From Camillea tinctor (lineage: Eukaryota > Ascomycota > Sordariomycetes > Xylariales > Xylariaceae): a stretch of 64,000 nt of DNA. Each line of letters begins with the position of its first letter. The stretch's first letter is position 1. Shown piece by piece: positions 12,305-24,018 of the stretch. The stretch is from assembly GCA_022578605.1 (NCBI GenBank), contig MU394054.1, forward strand, positions 808,945 through 872,944, in the 5' to 3' direction. A program made the translations under genes and the position numbers. Below the pieces are notes generated by a model, which saw only the letters and a list, made by a program, of their open reading frames with translations, was not told the origin of the DNA and searched no databases.

Positions 12305-13797
12305 TTAACAAGTGAAGACTTTCGGGCCTATGATATTGATTTCAGTCAGTCGATCACGAGCTCACTAGATCGAAGCACGCGGTGAGTCAGGGGCATGCTT
12401 AACGCACCTGGAATGGTGTACGGGTTACTACCGCTAGGCGGCCTGCTGTAAATATCGATGAGGAGGCCAGGGTCGCTCGACTATAAAAGGGCAGAAATGA
12501 GGAGGTTAGCAAGGTACTGCCCGCCCTATATAATAATATCTTTTCCCCCTTGCCTCATATAACGGCGCGCTAGTTCTCAGGGTAGAAACTCACCTTGTAA
12601 ATGCCCGGGATACTCGCCGTCGATGGCTTCTTACTACCAGACCCTCCGCTGATATTAATCTGGGCGCATTCCATCTATTTGCGAATTAGTTAAAATATTA
12701 AAAAACACGTATCATGTATCCTTTAACCCCCCTCCCCCGATAGGATATGATGTGGATAAAAAGAAAGGAGACTAGAGAGAGAAATATGTACATAGAGCTG
12801 GGCCCCATTAGCGGATCGCGCACCGTGCAGGGCTATCATCTCGGCTCGGAGTAGGTACTGGCCGTCCTCGATACACTCGGGGATCTTGATCTCCTGATCG
12901 CCGCCGTTGTTGATGACCGTGTCGGTGCCCCACACGCCGTTAGAGAAGCCGGACTCTTGAATCTTGAACCTAATGGGAGATAGGTTAGAGTGAGCACTAT
13001 CAAGAGTAGGGCTACTAAAGTAAGGCAGTTCAGTGATAATGAACAAGTTATCCTACCAGCCGTCACCGACGCCGGAGTCAGTCTTGGCATCGGTAACCTT
13101 TTTCAGATATGCCATGACCGGACCCTGATGTAGATAGTTAACTAATGTTCCGGTGTCTTGTTGTAAAGGGGTAGATATCGAAATACCTTGTGCCCAGGAT
13201 CCTATACAGAAAGCGTGAGTTAGTGGCTCCATTACTCTAGAAGAAAAAGGTATTAAGTAAGTAGTTCCCGAATACTAACCATAACATCGTTCGGGCCAGC
13301 TATTAGCAACAACGTTAACACAGACTCTTCCTCAGGGGGCGTCAAGATACGTTAATGGGCTTGGGTAAAGGGTTTGTGCTTACACTCAAGAGTGTGTCTC
13401 CAGACAGCGGCGACCGTACTCCCAGCCTTTACATCAATGATCTTGTCCGATGGCATTGTCGGGTTCGGGGGGCCGTTGCAGGCCATATTCTGAGAGTTGA
13501 CATCTTGCTGAGGCTATCCTCGGAAAAAACATTGATACGTTTATCAGCACACGTTTACTCCAAAGAGATGATTAAGTATCGAAGGCCATAGATGGTTCAC
13601 ATACCCCATCGTACGAAGGCGTGCGGATAGCGTGGGACACAGCTGTGAATATTCTTTAGCAAAACGAACTTTGGCACCTAGAACGACAAGGCCATCTTAC
13701 GGTACGTTTGTTCATCGGTCTTCAACTGGCAGAAGATCGTATGCCCTGAGGCAAGGGATGCCAGAATGGCAACCGAAGCAAGGCCAGCGGTCTTCAT
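12305..13797 (-). CDS. Secreted AA9 lytic polysaccharide monooxygenase, ten exons
   Basis: This copper enzyme oxidatively cleaves cellulose or related glucans outside the cell. Ten exons (13797-13701, 13642-13605, 13513-13384, 13299-13280, 13201-13187, 13124-13057, 12969-12792, 12674-12594, 12480-12408, 12327-12305) join in frame to 240 residues. After an 18-residue signal peptide the mature chain starts with His19, the N-terminal copper ligand. The second ligand is His99 in DPGHKGP. The conserved H-x8-Q-x-Y motif is His171, Gln180 and axial Tyr182 (GAQLYMECAQI). The protein ends with the family-typical YTIPGPKVFTC, encoded across a split codon. There is no CBM1. Exons 4 and 5 are just 20 and 15 bp. 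The intron after 13057 has a weaker donor, GTAGGA. The first ATG precedes an ideal signal peptide. Confidence 0.94.
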
Positions 13798-15258
13798 GAT
13801 GCTATCGTGAGAACTGGAAGTATAACAATAAACCAATGAAGCAAACAAAAATGGAGCTCTGAACTAGGTTTAGCCTTTTTCTTTGTCAAGGCCGAAGGAA
13901 TTTACAATTTCAAGAGCAGTGACAGAGAATAGTTTATTTTATGAGAGCAGAAATACCTTTCCGAACCCTAGAAACTGGGTTCTTCTCTTGAAAGAATATC
14001 CATCCATCGCTCTCCTGAACAGCTGACGATCCATACACCCACGAACGATCACAAAAGATGAGGTACATTGACCATAACCTACTGGTGCTGTGTACAGAAA
14101 GTACCTAGCATACCTGCCGTCGATGGTTATTTAAGGCAGCGAATAGGAGCTGAGGAGGCAAAACTCAAGGCGGTGCAACGGCCTCCGCTTCCTATGCGGA
14201 AAGTGCATATACCCGCCACGAACGACTGCCGACGTTAGGAGCCCATAGCGGGCTTCGATCCGACGGGGTAGCCCCGGAGAACCGGAAGAGTGATTAGTAT
14301 CATAGTTGGCGTTGAGGTGAGATGAGGCTTACCTCCACGCGTGTAAGAGAGATTATAAAGCATTTATTACTAGGGTAGACTATCTCCTCCCTCATACAAT
14401 TTACTTCTCTCTCCTTCTGTTCTACATGTACTCGCACTGCTTCCTTGAGCTGAGCATCCTGACATCAACCTCTGCTTCTTGAGGTCCTGGTTCAGGTGAC
14501 AGGCCAAACTGGAATAATCATAACACCAATCTTCCGAGACTAGTCAAACCGCAATATCCTATCCCAACTTCAGACCAACCCTTTATTCCAATGAAGCCAC
14601 TCCCAAGGCATGCCTATTAAAGGTTAATGACCCTCAAACCATCAACTACTAATACAGGCCAGTATGTAACGATAGTGACTCAATGCCAAATGTGTTATTT
14701 CATAAGAGAGACACATAGCATGTTTCTCTGATTTGCTTCCCAGGAGTCAAGAATATAATAGCGGAGATGGAGCATATGATATGTCCGCTATAACGTAATA
14801 CAAGTAGGAGGTGAACGGTGGTTGAACAAAACAAAATATAGACCTCCGTTCACCCACTTTCACCCTTTCCCCACTTGCCTAAGTCACAGTCATACGTGAT
14901 GAAAACTATGTATCTAGAAGTAAAAAACGGAGAGGAAGAATAAGATCAATGCAGAAAATGCCATTCTTACCCTTGGCTGCCCAAGAAACCAGCCTATGAT
15001 GGAAGTCTATAACGAAAATGTGGGTGGTATAAAAAGGCGTGATGTGTAATGTAATGTATAATGTATATATGCATTCTTTCATGTCATGCGTCATATGATT
15101 TCATGCAAAGAAAATGAGACAGAAACAGAAAAGAAAAGAAAAGAAGAAAAAAATTAAGAACATGAAGGAACAAGAGAAATTTCTTCCCCCCTAAAGAAAA
15201 CGAACAAGACGCCCCCCGTACTCCTTGCAGAAAATCAACATATCCCAACCGAAATGCA
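13798..15258. other. Promoter side of AA9 and 3' side of ATG2, no gene seen
   Basis: This 1.46-kb stretch should carry the AA9 promoter (read leftward) and the 3' untranslated region of ATG2 (15050-15258, A-rich). Nothing coding is supported, although 14150-14300 is locally GC-richer. Confidence 0.45.
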
Positions 15259-18200
15259 CTAATGTTTCTTGTATTTCTGTTTAGTGTGTTAGAAATCATG
15301 TCAAACTGAAGTTATTAAAAGCAAAGGGTGATCATTGGCTGTGAACTTACCTCATCCATTCGTCTCCTATGATGCGGATCCAGTGAATTAGTGGCACCCA
15401 TCAGTGTCTGCCCAATTGCTTTGCTTGAGCCTATGAGAGGCCGGAAAATGATAGTCGGCGCCCGTCTAAGAACTGCCTTGGCAGCCCCCTGGGCACTTTG
15501 GCTATCCATCACCTCTCCGGGTACCGCAATAATAGCATCTCGTGCTACGTTGAGATCCCGTGCAAGGCTCGAGTATGCGCCTCTGAGACCCTGAACTACC
15601 CCTGTAGGTTGATTGGCATACAGACTGATTTGTTTTGCTTCTTCGGGATCCAATTCCTCCTCCTCTTCCCATTCAATATCATCGCGGGTTTCAGGTTGTT
15701 TGACCAAGATCCCCTCTGCACCCTGGAGAGCATATTGAGTACCGACAGCTAGCTTGGCTCCGAGTTTGACAAGCTCTGTGCCTGTGGTCTTTGCGAACGC
15801 AGCAGCACCTTTGCCAATGCTACGCACGATCCTGCCATCTTTTCTGTATTCTTTGATAGGAATTTCCACCAAGTCTTTAAAACCACTACCGACATTAACA
15901 AGAGAACGAACCGGCGCGAGACCGGCAAGAACCCCGGGCAACTGGTTCTTCCTGACATCTGGGGACCATATATCATTCAGTGTCTTACCAAGCCTATCAA
16001 AGCCTGACACTCCATAAATAATGGTATGTCTGAGGACCATACGGGCTTGATCAAGTACTAGGAAATTCATAAACTCGGTCGTGTGACCGGACCTAAGACC
16101 AGCATAGTCTACTCGCTTCGGTTTGAAGTCAAGGGTGACAGGTATCGAGTTGATCTCGGCTCTTTGGACAAATGGTATATCACTGGGGGATGCATGAGTC
16201 GGCGGTGCTGAATCATCCTTGAACTCGAAGAACCGCGTGATAAAGTCGAGAGCATCTTGGTCAACATGTAACCGAAGAGGAAGGACCGTTACTTTCAACA
16301 CTATCTCCGATGCTGCCAGCTCTGCCACAGGTTTGACATTCAGAATCTCAAGATGGAGCATACTGGTACCCAATTCCCGTTCACCTGCATCCTGATTGTA
16401 TGTTGCAAACTTCTTCCAGGTAGATGTAGGCACGTGATCGAAGACGTCAAGGTCTTTGACGCGAACATCAACCGAGCTTTGCGTCTCACCCGAGCCAGGA
16501 GGGAATGTTACTAGATCTACGTTGATCCCTTTCAACTCGAATGTGATTTTATGGCGCTTGCTCCGATGCAGCTTGAGCTTCTTTTTGGTCCGGTAGGCAC
16601 CACCTTGCCGACTCGGAGTGGCAGTGACAGCAGTTGTAGCTATCGACTCTGTCTCTGTGATGTTGTCATTCAGGTCTTGGTTAATGGCCTGCGCAAGTTC
16701 TCGAGGATCCCGGTTGGCAGGAATGCCAATGTAGATAGAATTAAATAGGAAATCCCCAATCACTGTCTCCTCTTCAACGAATTCCATGTCTGTGCTAGTA
16801 CGGGCGCGGTCATGGCGGGATTGTCGTTCAGCTGCGGTAGTCTCAATGTCGTAGACTGCCTTGGAAATCACATCTCGCGTGTGATCCCAGTCATATCCAT
16901 CAAAAAGATTCCAAATAAGATGGACATCCCGAACCCGGACTACAATAGGACTTCGTTGAACTTTCTTAGAATTGGACTCGTCGTATTCGTTTTTGGTCGA
17001 GTTCCAACGATGAGCTGTGCCTTCTATAATGGATCCGGATCCAAAGTAATTTTCATGAATGACTAGGCTCTCGTCTTCATCTAGCACATCGTCTGGTTGA
17101 CTGCTGAAGTTCGTGAGAAGAACCCCGTCGTTGGTATCTTGCGTGGTGGTTCTTTCTGAGATCACAGAATCTGCGGTCTCCACAAGCTCTTCTCCCATGC
17201 CAGGATGACCATAGAAGTTTGAATCGACAGCAAGAGGACTCGAATTGCCAGAGTCTCCAAAGTCAAAATTGGAATCAACCTCACCGCCGAGTTCTTCAGC
17301 TAGACCGAAATCATTGTCGAAGTCGTATTCTCCTTCTGCTCTGCCAAATGCATCTGCAGATATTGATGCAAGCAAATCCTCAACAGGAACGACCTTGGTC
17401 CTGTATTTGATCTCCTTGCTGGGCGGCGTTGGAGGGGAAAGTGCATTAGCAAGCGTAATGAGTGTTTGCGTTGAATCAGCGCAGGTTTCAAGAACGAGGA
17501 GGTCGTCCCTCAATTCCACGTCAACCCATTTTTGGCCATCTTCCTGATTAGCCCCCACTTTGACTATTACCTTGGCAGCAGAGATATAACATATATCGAC
17601 AAATCCGCTTTGGCACAGGTCAACTATCTGAGGTGTAGAAGTGTTGGATGCGCGACGCCTTGCAGCTGATGCATGGCTTCTAGAATCTAATCTAGAGACG
17701 TCATCGATAAGAAGGATGGACGCCTTGTTAAGATGCACTAGAGCATTCACATCATCTCCGTTAGAGAGAGCAACCTCAACATGAGCATCTGTCAAAGCTA
17801 TCAACAGCTTTGAGGTTAACCCAAGAGGGTTCAAACCTAGCAAGCAATCTCTGAGGACCAGATCTACCTTTGTCGGTTTGCCCTCCGGGTTCTTACCCCC
17901 AGTTGACACGGATGCTGGGGTTTGTTGCTTTCCTGTGATAGCTGAGTGCGCATGTTCTCCGAGGTTTGCAACTGAAGCTGCTAAAGTAGCCTCAAAATCT
18001 TGAGGCGTTGCGTCATCTGCAAGGCCTAAAAGGTCCATAATCGTCGGCACACGATATTCGATGTTGAGGTGTCGCATTCTCAACTTGATAACAGGCTCCA
18101 TTTCGTCACCGATCATTCTCATGGTTAGAACCGGCCCATGTCCTACCCTTTCAAGGGGCGGAATGACAGAATCAACTAATTCTTCCCTATAGTTGCGTCG

Positions 18201-21200
18201 TACCGAAATGTTGCCCACCCCTAGAGCGACTAAAGACGGAAGTGAAATGTGACCGGCTTCGAATTTTTTGAGGGATGTTTGGATAGAACCAAACTTCTCA
18301 TTAATATCGACAGTAGCATTGATGTTGTGAAGACACGCAAGTGTCATGATACCTGGCCGATCATCCTCTGGAAGATATTTAGTAACAGTCGATAGTCGAG
18401 CCAACTCTTCGCCAAGTGCGGGGAGTACTTGAAGCTGTTGGATTTGCGAGACATTGACCTCAAAATCATCCACATTAACACGCAGTACAGCACCTTTCCT
18501 CCTTTGACGGAGGAGCGTGTCTACCATGATCTCATCGTCATTTTGGTCAAACTTGTGTTTGGATGGGATAATAAGCTCCAACAACCTTTCCAAGTCTTTA
18601 TCCTTGGGCGTTACCGAATACTCCAAACGCGTGTCCGTTATGTCGACATTGATAGGCGGATCCGCCATGGAGTTCCGTATGTAGGGACCTGCTAGATGGA
18701 TCTTGGAGATTCCGATTCCGATTACCTCTTCTCGGCTCACAAGTTTCACTGCGCTAGTGTCCAGGGCAACACTGCAATCCTTCCCAACCAGGTCTAGGCG
18801 GAAGCCTCCAAGTCTCATATTGATCTTGTTTTCTGAGTTTGCCGACGTGTCATCGGGACGTATTGGGGTATCGAATCTGACTCCGCGGGGTCGAGGTGGC
18901 GTTTTTACAGGACTTCGAGGTACTGGTGATGTATTCGACGTGATGGACGAGCTCATGTTCAGAAAGCCGCTCAGGCCTCCAAACCAACTAAAAGTCTCAT
19001 CTAGTCTTTGAAGATCTAACTTGACGCGAAGAGGCAAGGTTTTGGCCTCGCATTTTGTTGACTCGGGGGTTTGAGTGATTTTGCATGAAATATCTGCGCC
19101 GGCAGTAGGAAACGCATCCCTTACGGAAGCTCGCATTTGTATGCGTTGATCGAATGACACGATATCGTCATTTCCATAACCAAATTTAAATTTCCCTAGA
19201 TCGATCGATGTGACGGTTGAAGATTGTGATGTCGACATGCCCACCTTTAAGCCTTCTAGAGCCATAGTGAGGAGAGCATCAGCACCAAAAGCAGCTGGAC
19301 TAGGATTGAAAATACGTTCCGGGGTATCGACCATGCCTGTTAGCGACTCAAGAAAGTGAATGGATATTTTCTCCATAACAATATTGATGTCAGGAAGAGG
19401 TGATGATGATTCAGCCTCGGGTTTGGACTTCTTCGTCGAGGGCTTCTCAGTTCCTTCCTTCAAAGCTGCAAGGATACGAGACACGACCATAGCCAGTAGA
19501 ATTCCAGTCGAGAGGTCCACGTGCACTTCCAAGGGTGACAGCATGACTTCTATCGACTGATCCAAGGGCGTCTTCGGAACATTGGTCGGGGTCGTTTTCG
19601 CTACCGATGCCGTGGAGTGAGTGCTCTCATACACAGAGAACGCTCCAGGAAGGTTGGGGGCAGTAGAACGACTGAGAGGTTCGTGATAATGCCCAAAAGC
19701 AAGATCCTCGTCTTGAGAGGGTAGGGGGATAGTTTGGTGCTTCTCCGATGGCAGGTAGAGTGAAATGACATTTAAAGAAACAAGCTCTTTGACTAGCCGT
19801 GTTGGTCCCTTAGGCGTTGCGGCCTCGTCGGCTACCTTCCCACCAGCAGAAGTTGGTCGACTTCTGTGTGGATCACTAGAGTCCCCGTGAGGATGCACTG
19901 CTTCAAGATTATCCAGAGTGGGACTTCCCGCTGATGCTGAAGAATGGTTTTGTGTAGGTGAGGATTGCTGTGCGACGCTTTCAGGGTCACTTGGGTGTTT
20001 ATATGTAGATTCAAACTTGCTCTCGGAATTAGGGGAATTCTCATTACTTGAAGGGTCTGAATCCCATGATCCCGGCATACCCTGATGACTTAATTGGGAT
20101 GCATCCTCAGCATGAGAAAAGGCACTCATATACATGCTCTCGGCTTCCTCGTGGCTGAAAAGATGAGACTGTGTAAGATCTTCATTAGGGGCTAAGAATC
20201 CTTTGTTGGCCTCTCTGGCTGGGTCACTGTCACTCCGTACCGAATCCGTAGAGCCCTCTCCCCACTGGCCTGCCTGGTCAAGCATTGGTTCAGACCGTAC
20301 CGTAGCATCGAGGGGTGCCCAAGCATCTCGCGACGTATAAATAGCTGAATGGGCAGGATGGGCGGGAGGGACCGGACGTGGGGTCTGGGGTACGAGAGCA
20401 CGTGGGGTTGAAGGCGCCGACCTCGATCCGTCATCATCAGGGTCATCGTTAGAGTTACCCATATCGTATGGTATATCGAAGGCGTCTTCGCTGTCTACTA
20501 GAGGGTGGTATTGGGTCTGCTCTGGACTTGTGGAACTAGCTAGGCCATGGCCTATCGAGCCCATCGATGCCGAGCTGGATTCTCGAATTGGCAGTTGCCG
20601 GCTCTCCAAGACAGGCGAGTTAGCAGCAACTGACGATGGCATCGAGTTCGTTCGCGATAGGGCGGAAAAAACATTAGCTTCGGATATCAGGCACGCTCGG
20701 ATCTTGTTCAACTCGACGTATCGTTTCCCCTCCTTATGAATTATCCTAGGCGAGGCCTCGTTCGTTGACCGACCCACGTCCGTTGTAACGCCCTCGGCTA
20801 CAACCTCATCAATAGAAAACTGGAAGGTGACCAACTCGTTGACGGTTGAGTTAGGCTCGGCCGGAACCTCGACATCTACCTGACAGGCGATTCCCTTGAT
20901 AGCAAGCTGTAAACGATCAACCATGCCTTTCAGGAAATCGGCAAGAAATGCAGGAAGCGAGAGGGGCTGGCCGGTCCCCAGGGGGAAGTCATCCTCACTC
21001 CCATCTTCGCTGCTTGCGACCGAGGCGGCTAGGTCTTGGTTTCCGGCAGCGAGGGCGGCTTGGAGCTCTGCCTTCTCCTTATTTGACTGGGTATCTAAGA
21101 AGGACTGGGCTAGGTCGATAGCCTGGGGCACCTGTTCTTCTTGGTCCGAGTGTCTGGAGGACTTGCTTCTCGATGACCCCCTCCGCGATGTCTTCAGATC

Positions 21201-21625
21201 GTCTTGCGAAGCAACCTTGAGCTTGATTTCAACACCATCAGCCTCAATGATTATAGGGCTCGAGTGGATCGCAGCAGGGACGGTGATTCGGAGTACGAGG
21301 ACTTTGGCTTTCTGGATCTCGATCGAGGGAGGGAGTTGTAAAAGCGGCTCGATTTTCTGTCGCGCCACCAAAGTTAGTATCCGCACTCGAAAATGAAATA
21401 AGATAAAATAAAAATATAATATAATCCAACATGATAAAATGGGGAGCATACCTGTATCTTCAGAGCCACATCCTGAAAAGTAAGTTGGCTGTTTTTGCCC
21501 CATGCGAGGTCAAAGTTGTCCAAGTCTAAAGTATCGGTTTCAAAGTAGTCCAGCTTAGCCAAAGTGTATCGCAACAGCCGTTTAGGCATGTTGGAGGACC
21601 AGAAGGACTGGAAAAAAGTCGCCAT
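15259..21625 (-). CDS. ATG2: Autophagy-related lipid-transfer protein Atg2
   Basis: Atg2 is a rod-shaped bridge that moves phospholipid from the ER to the growing autophagosome membrane, working with Atg18 and Atg9. Three exons, 21625-21452, 21356-15351 and 15276-15259, give 2065 residues, as expected for filamentous fungi. The N-terminus has the chorein-like start [20 protein letters not shown], and the C-terminal ATG_C region carries [18 protein letters not shown] and [20 protein letters not shown] long Ser/Pro/Glu-rich, likely disordered part lies around residues 280-560. The last coding exon is only 18 bp and supplies KYKKH and the stop; reading through its donor (gag|gtaagt at 15350) would give a different short tail. 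No neighbour is functionally linked. Confidence 0.96.
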
Positions 21626-22311
21626 GTTTAGGCGATGCCGACAGACGCCGGGCTTAGATTAGGGATGAAGGTGTGCTGTATATCAGACCAAGCAAGACGA
21701 GACGATGGCGTTGGGGATGGCAACAAGTAGAGCTTCACCGACGCGCGAACCGCGTGTGGGGGTTGAGATAATGTCGGTGGTTTTCACGATAACCCAGGGA
21801 ATGGGATGCGGGGTGGAAGATCATGTCGTCTACACAAGATAATTAGCGAGGTCGGAGAGAGAGACTAAAAGGCCTTGTCGAGATGAATAGGAAAATAATA
21901 GATGCAGCAGGTAATGGTGGTAGGAGGTGAAGAGGATGACTAGGTTGACTTGGCCGAAGGGCGATTTGTGGTTAATGATAGTGGTAGTGGTAGTAGTAGT
22001 AGTAGTAATAGTAGTAGAAATGGTGGTGGTGGTTTAATGATTCAAACTCGAGGGAGAGCTCAAGCAAGTGCTTGTCAGGGTTGCTGCAGGGGGGAACAAC
22101 ACCAGCGGGAGGTGGTGACCCGATGACGAAGAGGATGGTGGTGCGTGGTGGGTGGTGCTCTAAAGAAAATATAAAAAGGGTTAGGTAGGTCTGTTATTTG
22201 ATACCTACTAGGTTAACTAGGTAGTACATTACATACTATATAAATAGTGAATGTACTGTACCTATGTACTGTATGTAGTACAACATTGAATAACTTACTC
22301 CGTACTTATTA

Positions 22312-22346
22312 GTCACTTACTCACTCACTCACTCACTTACTTACTT
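22312..22346. repeat. ACTC/ACTT tetranucleotide microsatellite
   Basis: About eight units of ACTC grading into ACTT. The complementary repeat lies 245 bp further right at 22591-22628, so the two could pair. Confidence 0.8.
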
Positions 22347-22590
22347 TTAGACTGACCTGACTCTAAGTTTTAGATAACTTTTGGTCCGGTGTTCTTGTTG
22401 TCTGTGCCCTCTTTCTGTCTTGGGTCTTCTCTGTCTTGTCCTTAATCCCCCCTCCCTTTATCTGATTAGTACGTAGTAATAAACTAATAAACGGCTTGTC
22501 AACAAATTTCCCTTCTTGCCAGGACAAAAAATTCTTATGTACCTATCTGGGCAGTGTATTGTGTCTATCAAAGTACATTACATGTAAAAT

Positions 22591-22628
22591 TGTGAGTGAG
22601 TGAATGAGTGAGTGAGTATGAGTGAGTT
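22591..22628. repeat. GAGT tetranucleotide microsatellite
   Basis: Imperfect GAGT/GAAT repeats, complementary to the ACTC array at 22312-22346. Confidence 0.8.
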
Positions 22629-23180
22629 GGCTGGCCGGTCCTTTGATGTGAATTCCCTTTGGAGTGTGTCATTTGACCCACCATTCACACCCCCACATCT
22701 AGCCTATCCATCGCCCTATCAGGCCTATCGATATGGAATAATACACTACCTAACCTGAGCTCTCTAACATCAGTATTTCCAAGTACCTACTACTAACTTA
22801 CTTCACATCGTCTGACTAAAGGAAAGGGTATCACATTCAAACAGATATGTAAGTACCTAAGATGGCACACAAACCGTTATTATACCACGTAGATAGCAGG
22901 CCCATCCATGTCCCGCTGGCTGTAGTCAAGTTGATATGTGCTGCTGTGCTACCAATACCTACTACCAGTGCTACCAGTGACAGATGGGACCTGCCACGGG
23001 GGATAATATAAATACAACCCTTGATTTGCAGGTTCGGAGATTCCCCCAGGCAAGCAGCCTTGGAGCTTATTAGCCAAATTCAAAACCAAAACAAGCTCCA
23101 CCATGCTCTAATGCATATAAGAGGGAGATATGCACGAAGTAGTAGACATTATATACCTAAAAGTATAAGTCGCATTTCTG

Positions 23181-23214
23181 CTCTGTCTCTCTCTCTCTCT
23201 CTATATATATATAT
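23181..23214. repeat. (CT)n followed by (AT)n dinucleotide repeat
   Basis: A CT run passes directly into an AT run. No gene boundary is recognised nearby. Confidence 0.8.
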
Positions 23215-24018
23215 CTACTTAACGTTTTTATCTTTCTCATACTATTTTGATTCATCATTCAAAATTACCCTTGCGGTGTTTCTGTTCTGTCTGAATTCCG
23301 CACTCGGACTTGCTTGCATGTGATTATATGGGTATAAGCAGGTCTTACATTATCCACTGCCACTACCTGTCTAATCTGCCTTTAAGGGTGCATACATACA
23401 TTACATTAGGTATGCGCCAAGGAGGCTTCTTGGCGATGATCCCACCTGATTTCTCAAGGTGGGGTTCGGTGGGGCTCTCCTTAGGCAACCCTACAACATT
23501 GTAGACCACCTGAGCAGGGACGAGATGACAGCATTGGAACGATAACGCAGACCCTTATCTTACTATGCAACTAACAGGGAACTCGTCACTAATAAAATAG
23601 ATTAACCTAACCAGCTCAACCTACTATCTCATACCCATCTCATATTGGATACTTTGTTTACCACCCTACAACCTAGATCTCGACTGAACGAAAAGGCATA
23701 TGCAAGTTGATGTCCAATAAAACGAACATCTTTCCCGGCTGTTTCCGAACCAGCCCAACTTAAACCCACCATTGACCGTCCCATCTTGCCAACAAACGAA
23801 CAAACAAACAACGGATAAGGGCAGACAAACGAATAATATATGATATATGATCAACTACATCTCCGAAGAAGAAATACTGATAGTCCAGGGTTATTATTCT
23901 ATACCAACAGGGGAGAAAGTCATATGTTCCCACATACGAACTTGCTACAGCCTACCTCCAGATACCTTCCTTCTCCTTGATCACAACATGGTCGCTCATG
24001 TTCTAGTTCCTCCTCCAA

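Larger units (their letters stand above)
21626..24018. other. 2.4-kb spacer with microsatellites, no gene seen
   Basis: The left end is the ATG2 promoter, GC-richer, with GGT/AGT triplet runs at 21975-22035. The rest is AT-rich with many short TACCTA and TAGGTA words and simple repeats, listed separately. No exon with motifs was found. Confidence 0.5.

Noticed and set aside
12345..12407. Read-through end of the AA9 gene without its last intron
   Set aside because: The unspliced reading gives an unusual tail, while splicing to 12327 gives the canonical PGPKVFTC end.
9955..13797. P450 plus AA9 as part of a secondary-metabolite cluster
   Set aside because: No backbone enzyme (PKS, NRPS, terpene synthase) or pathway regulator lies within the window.
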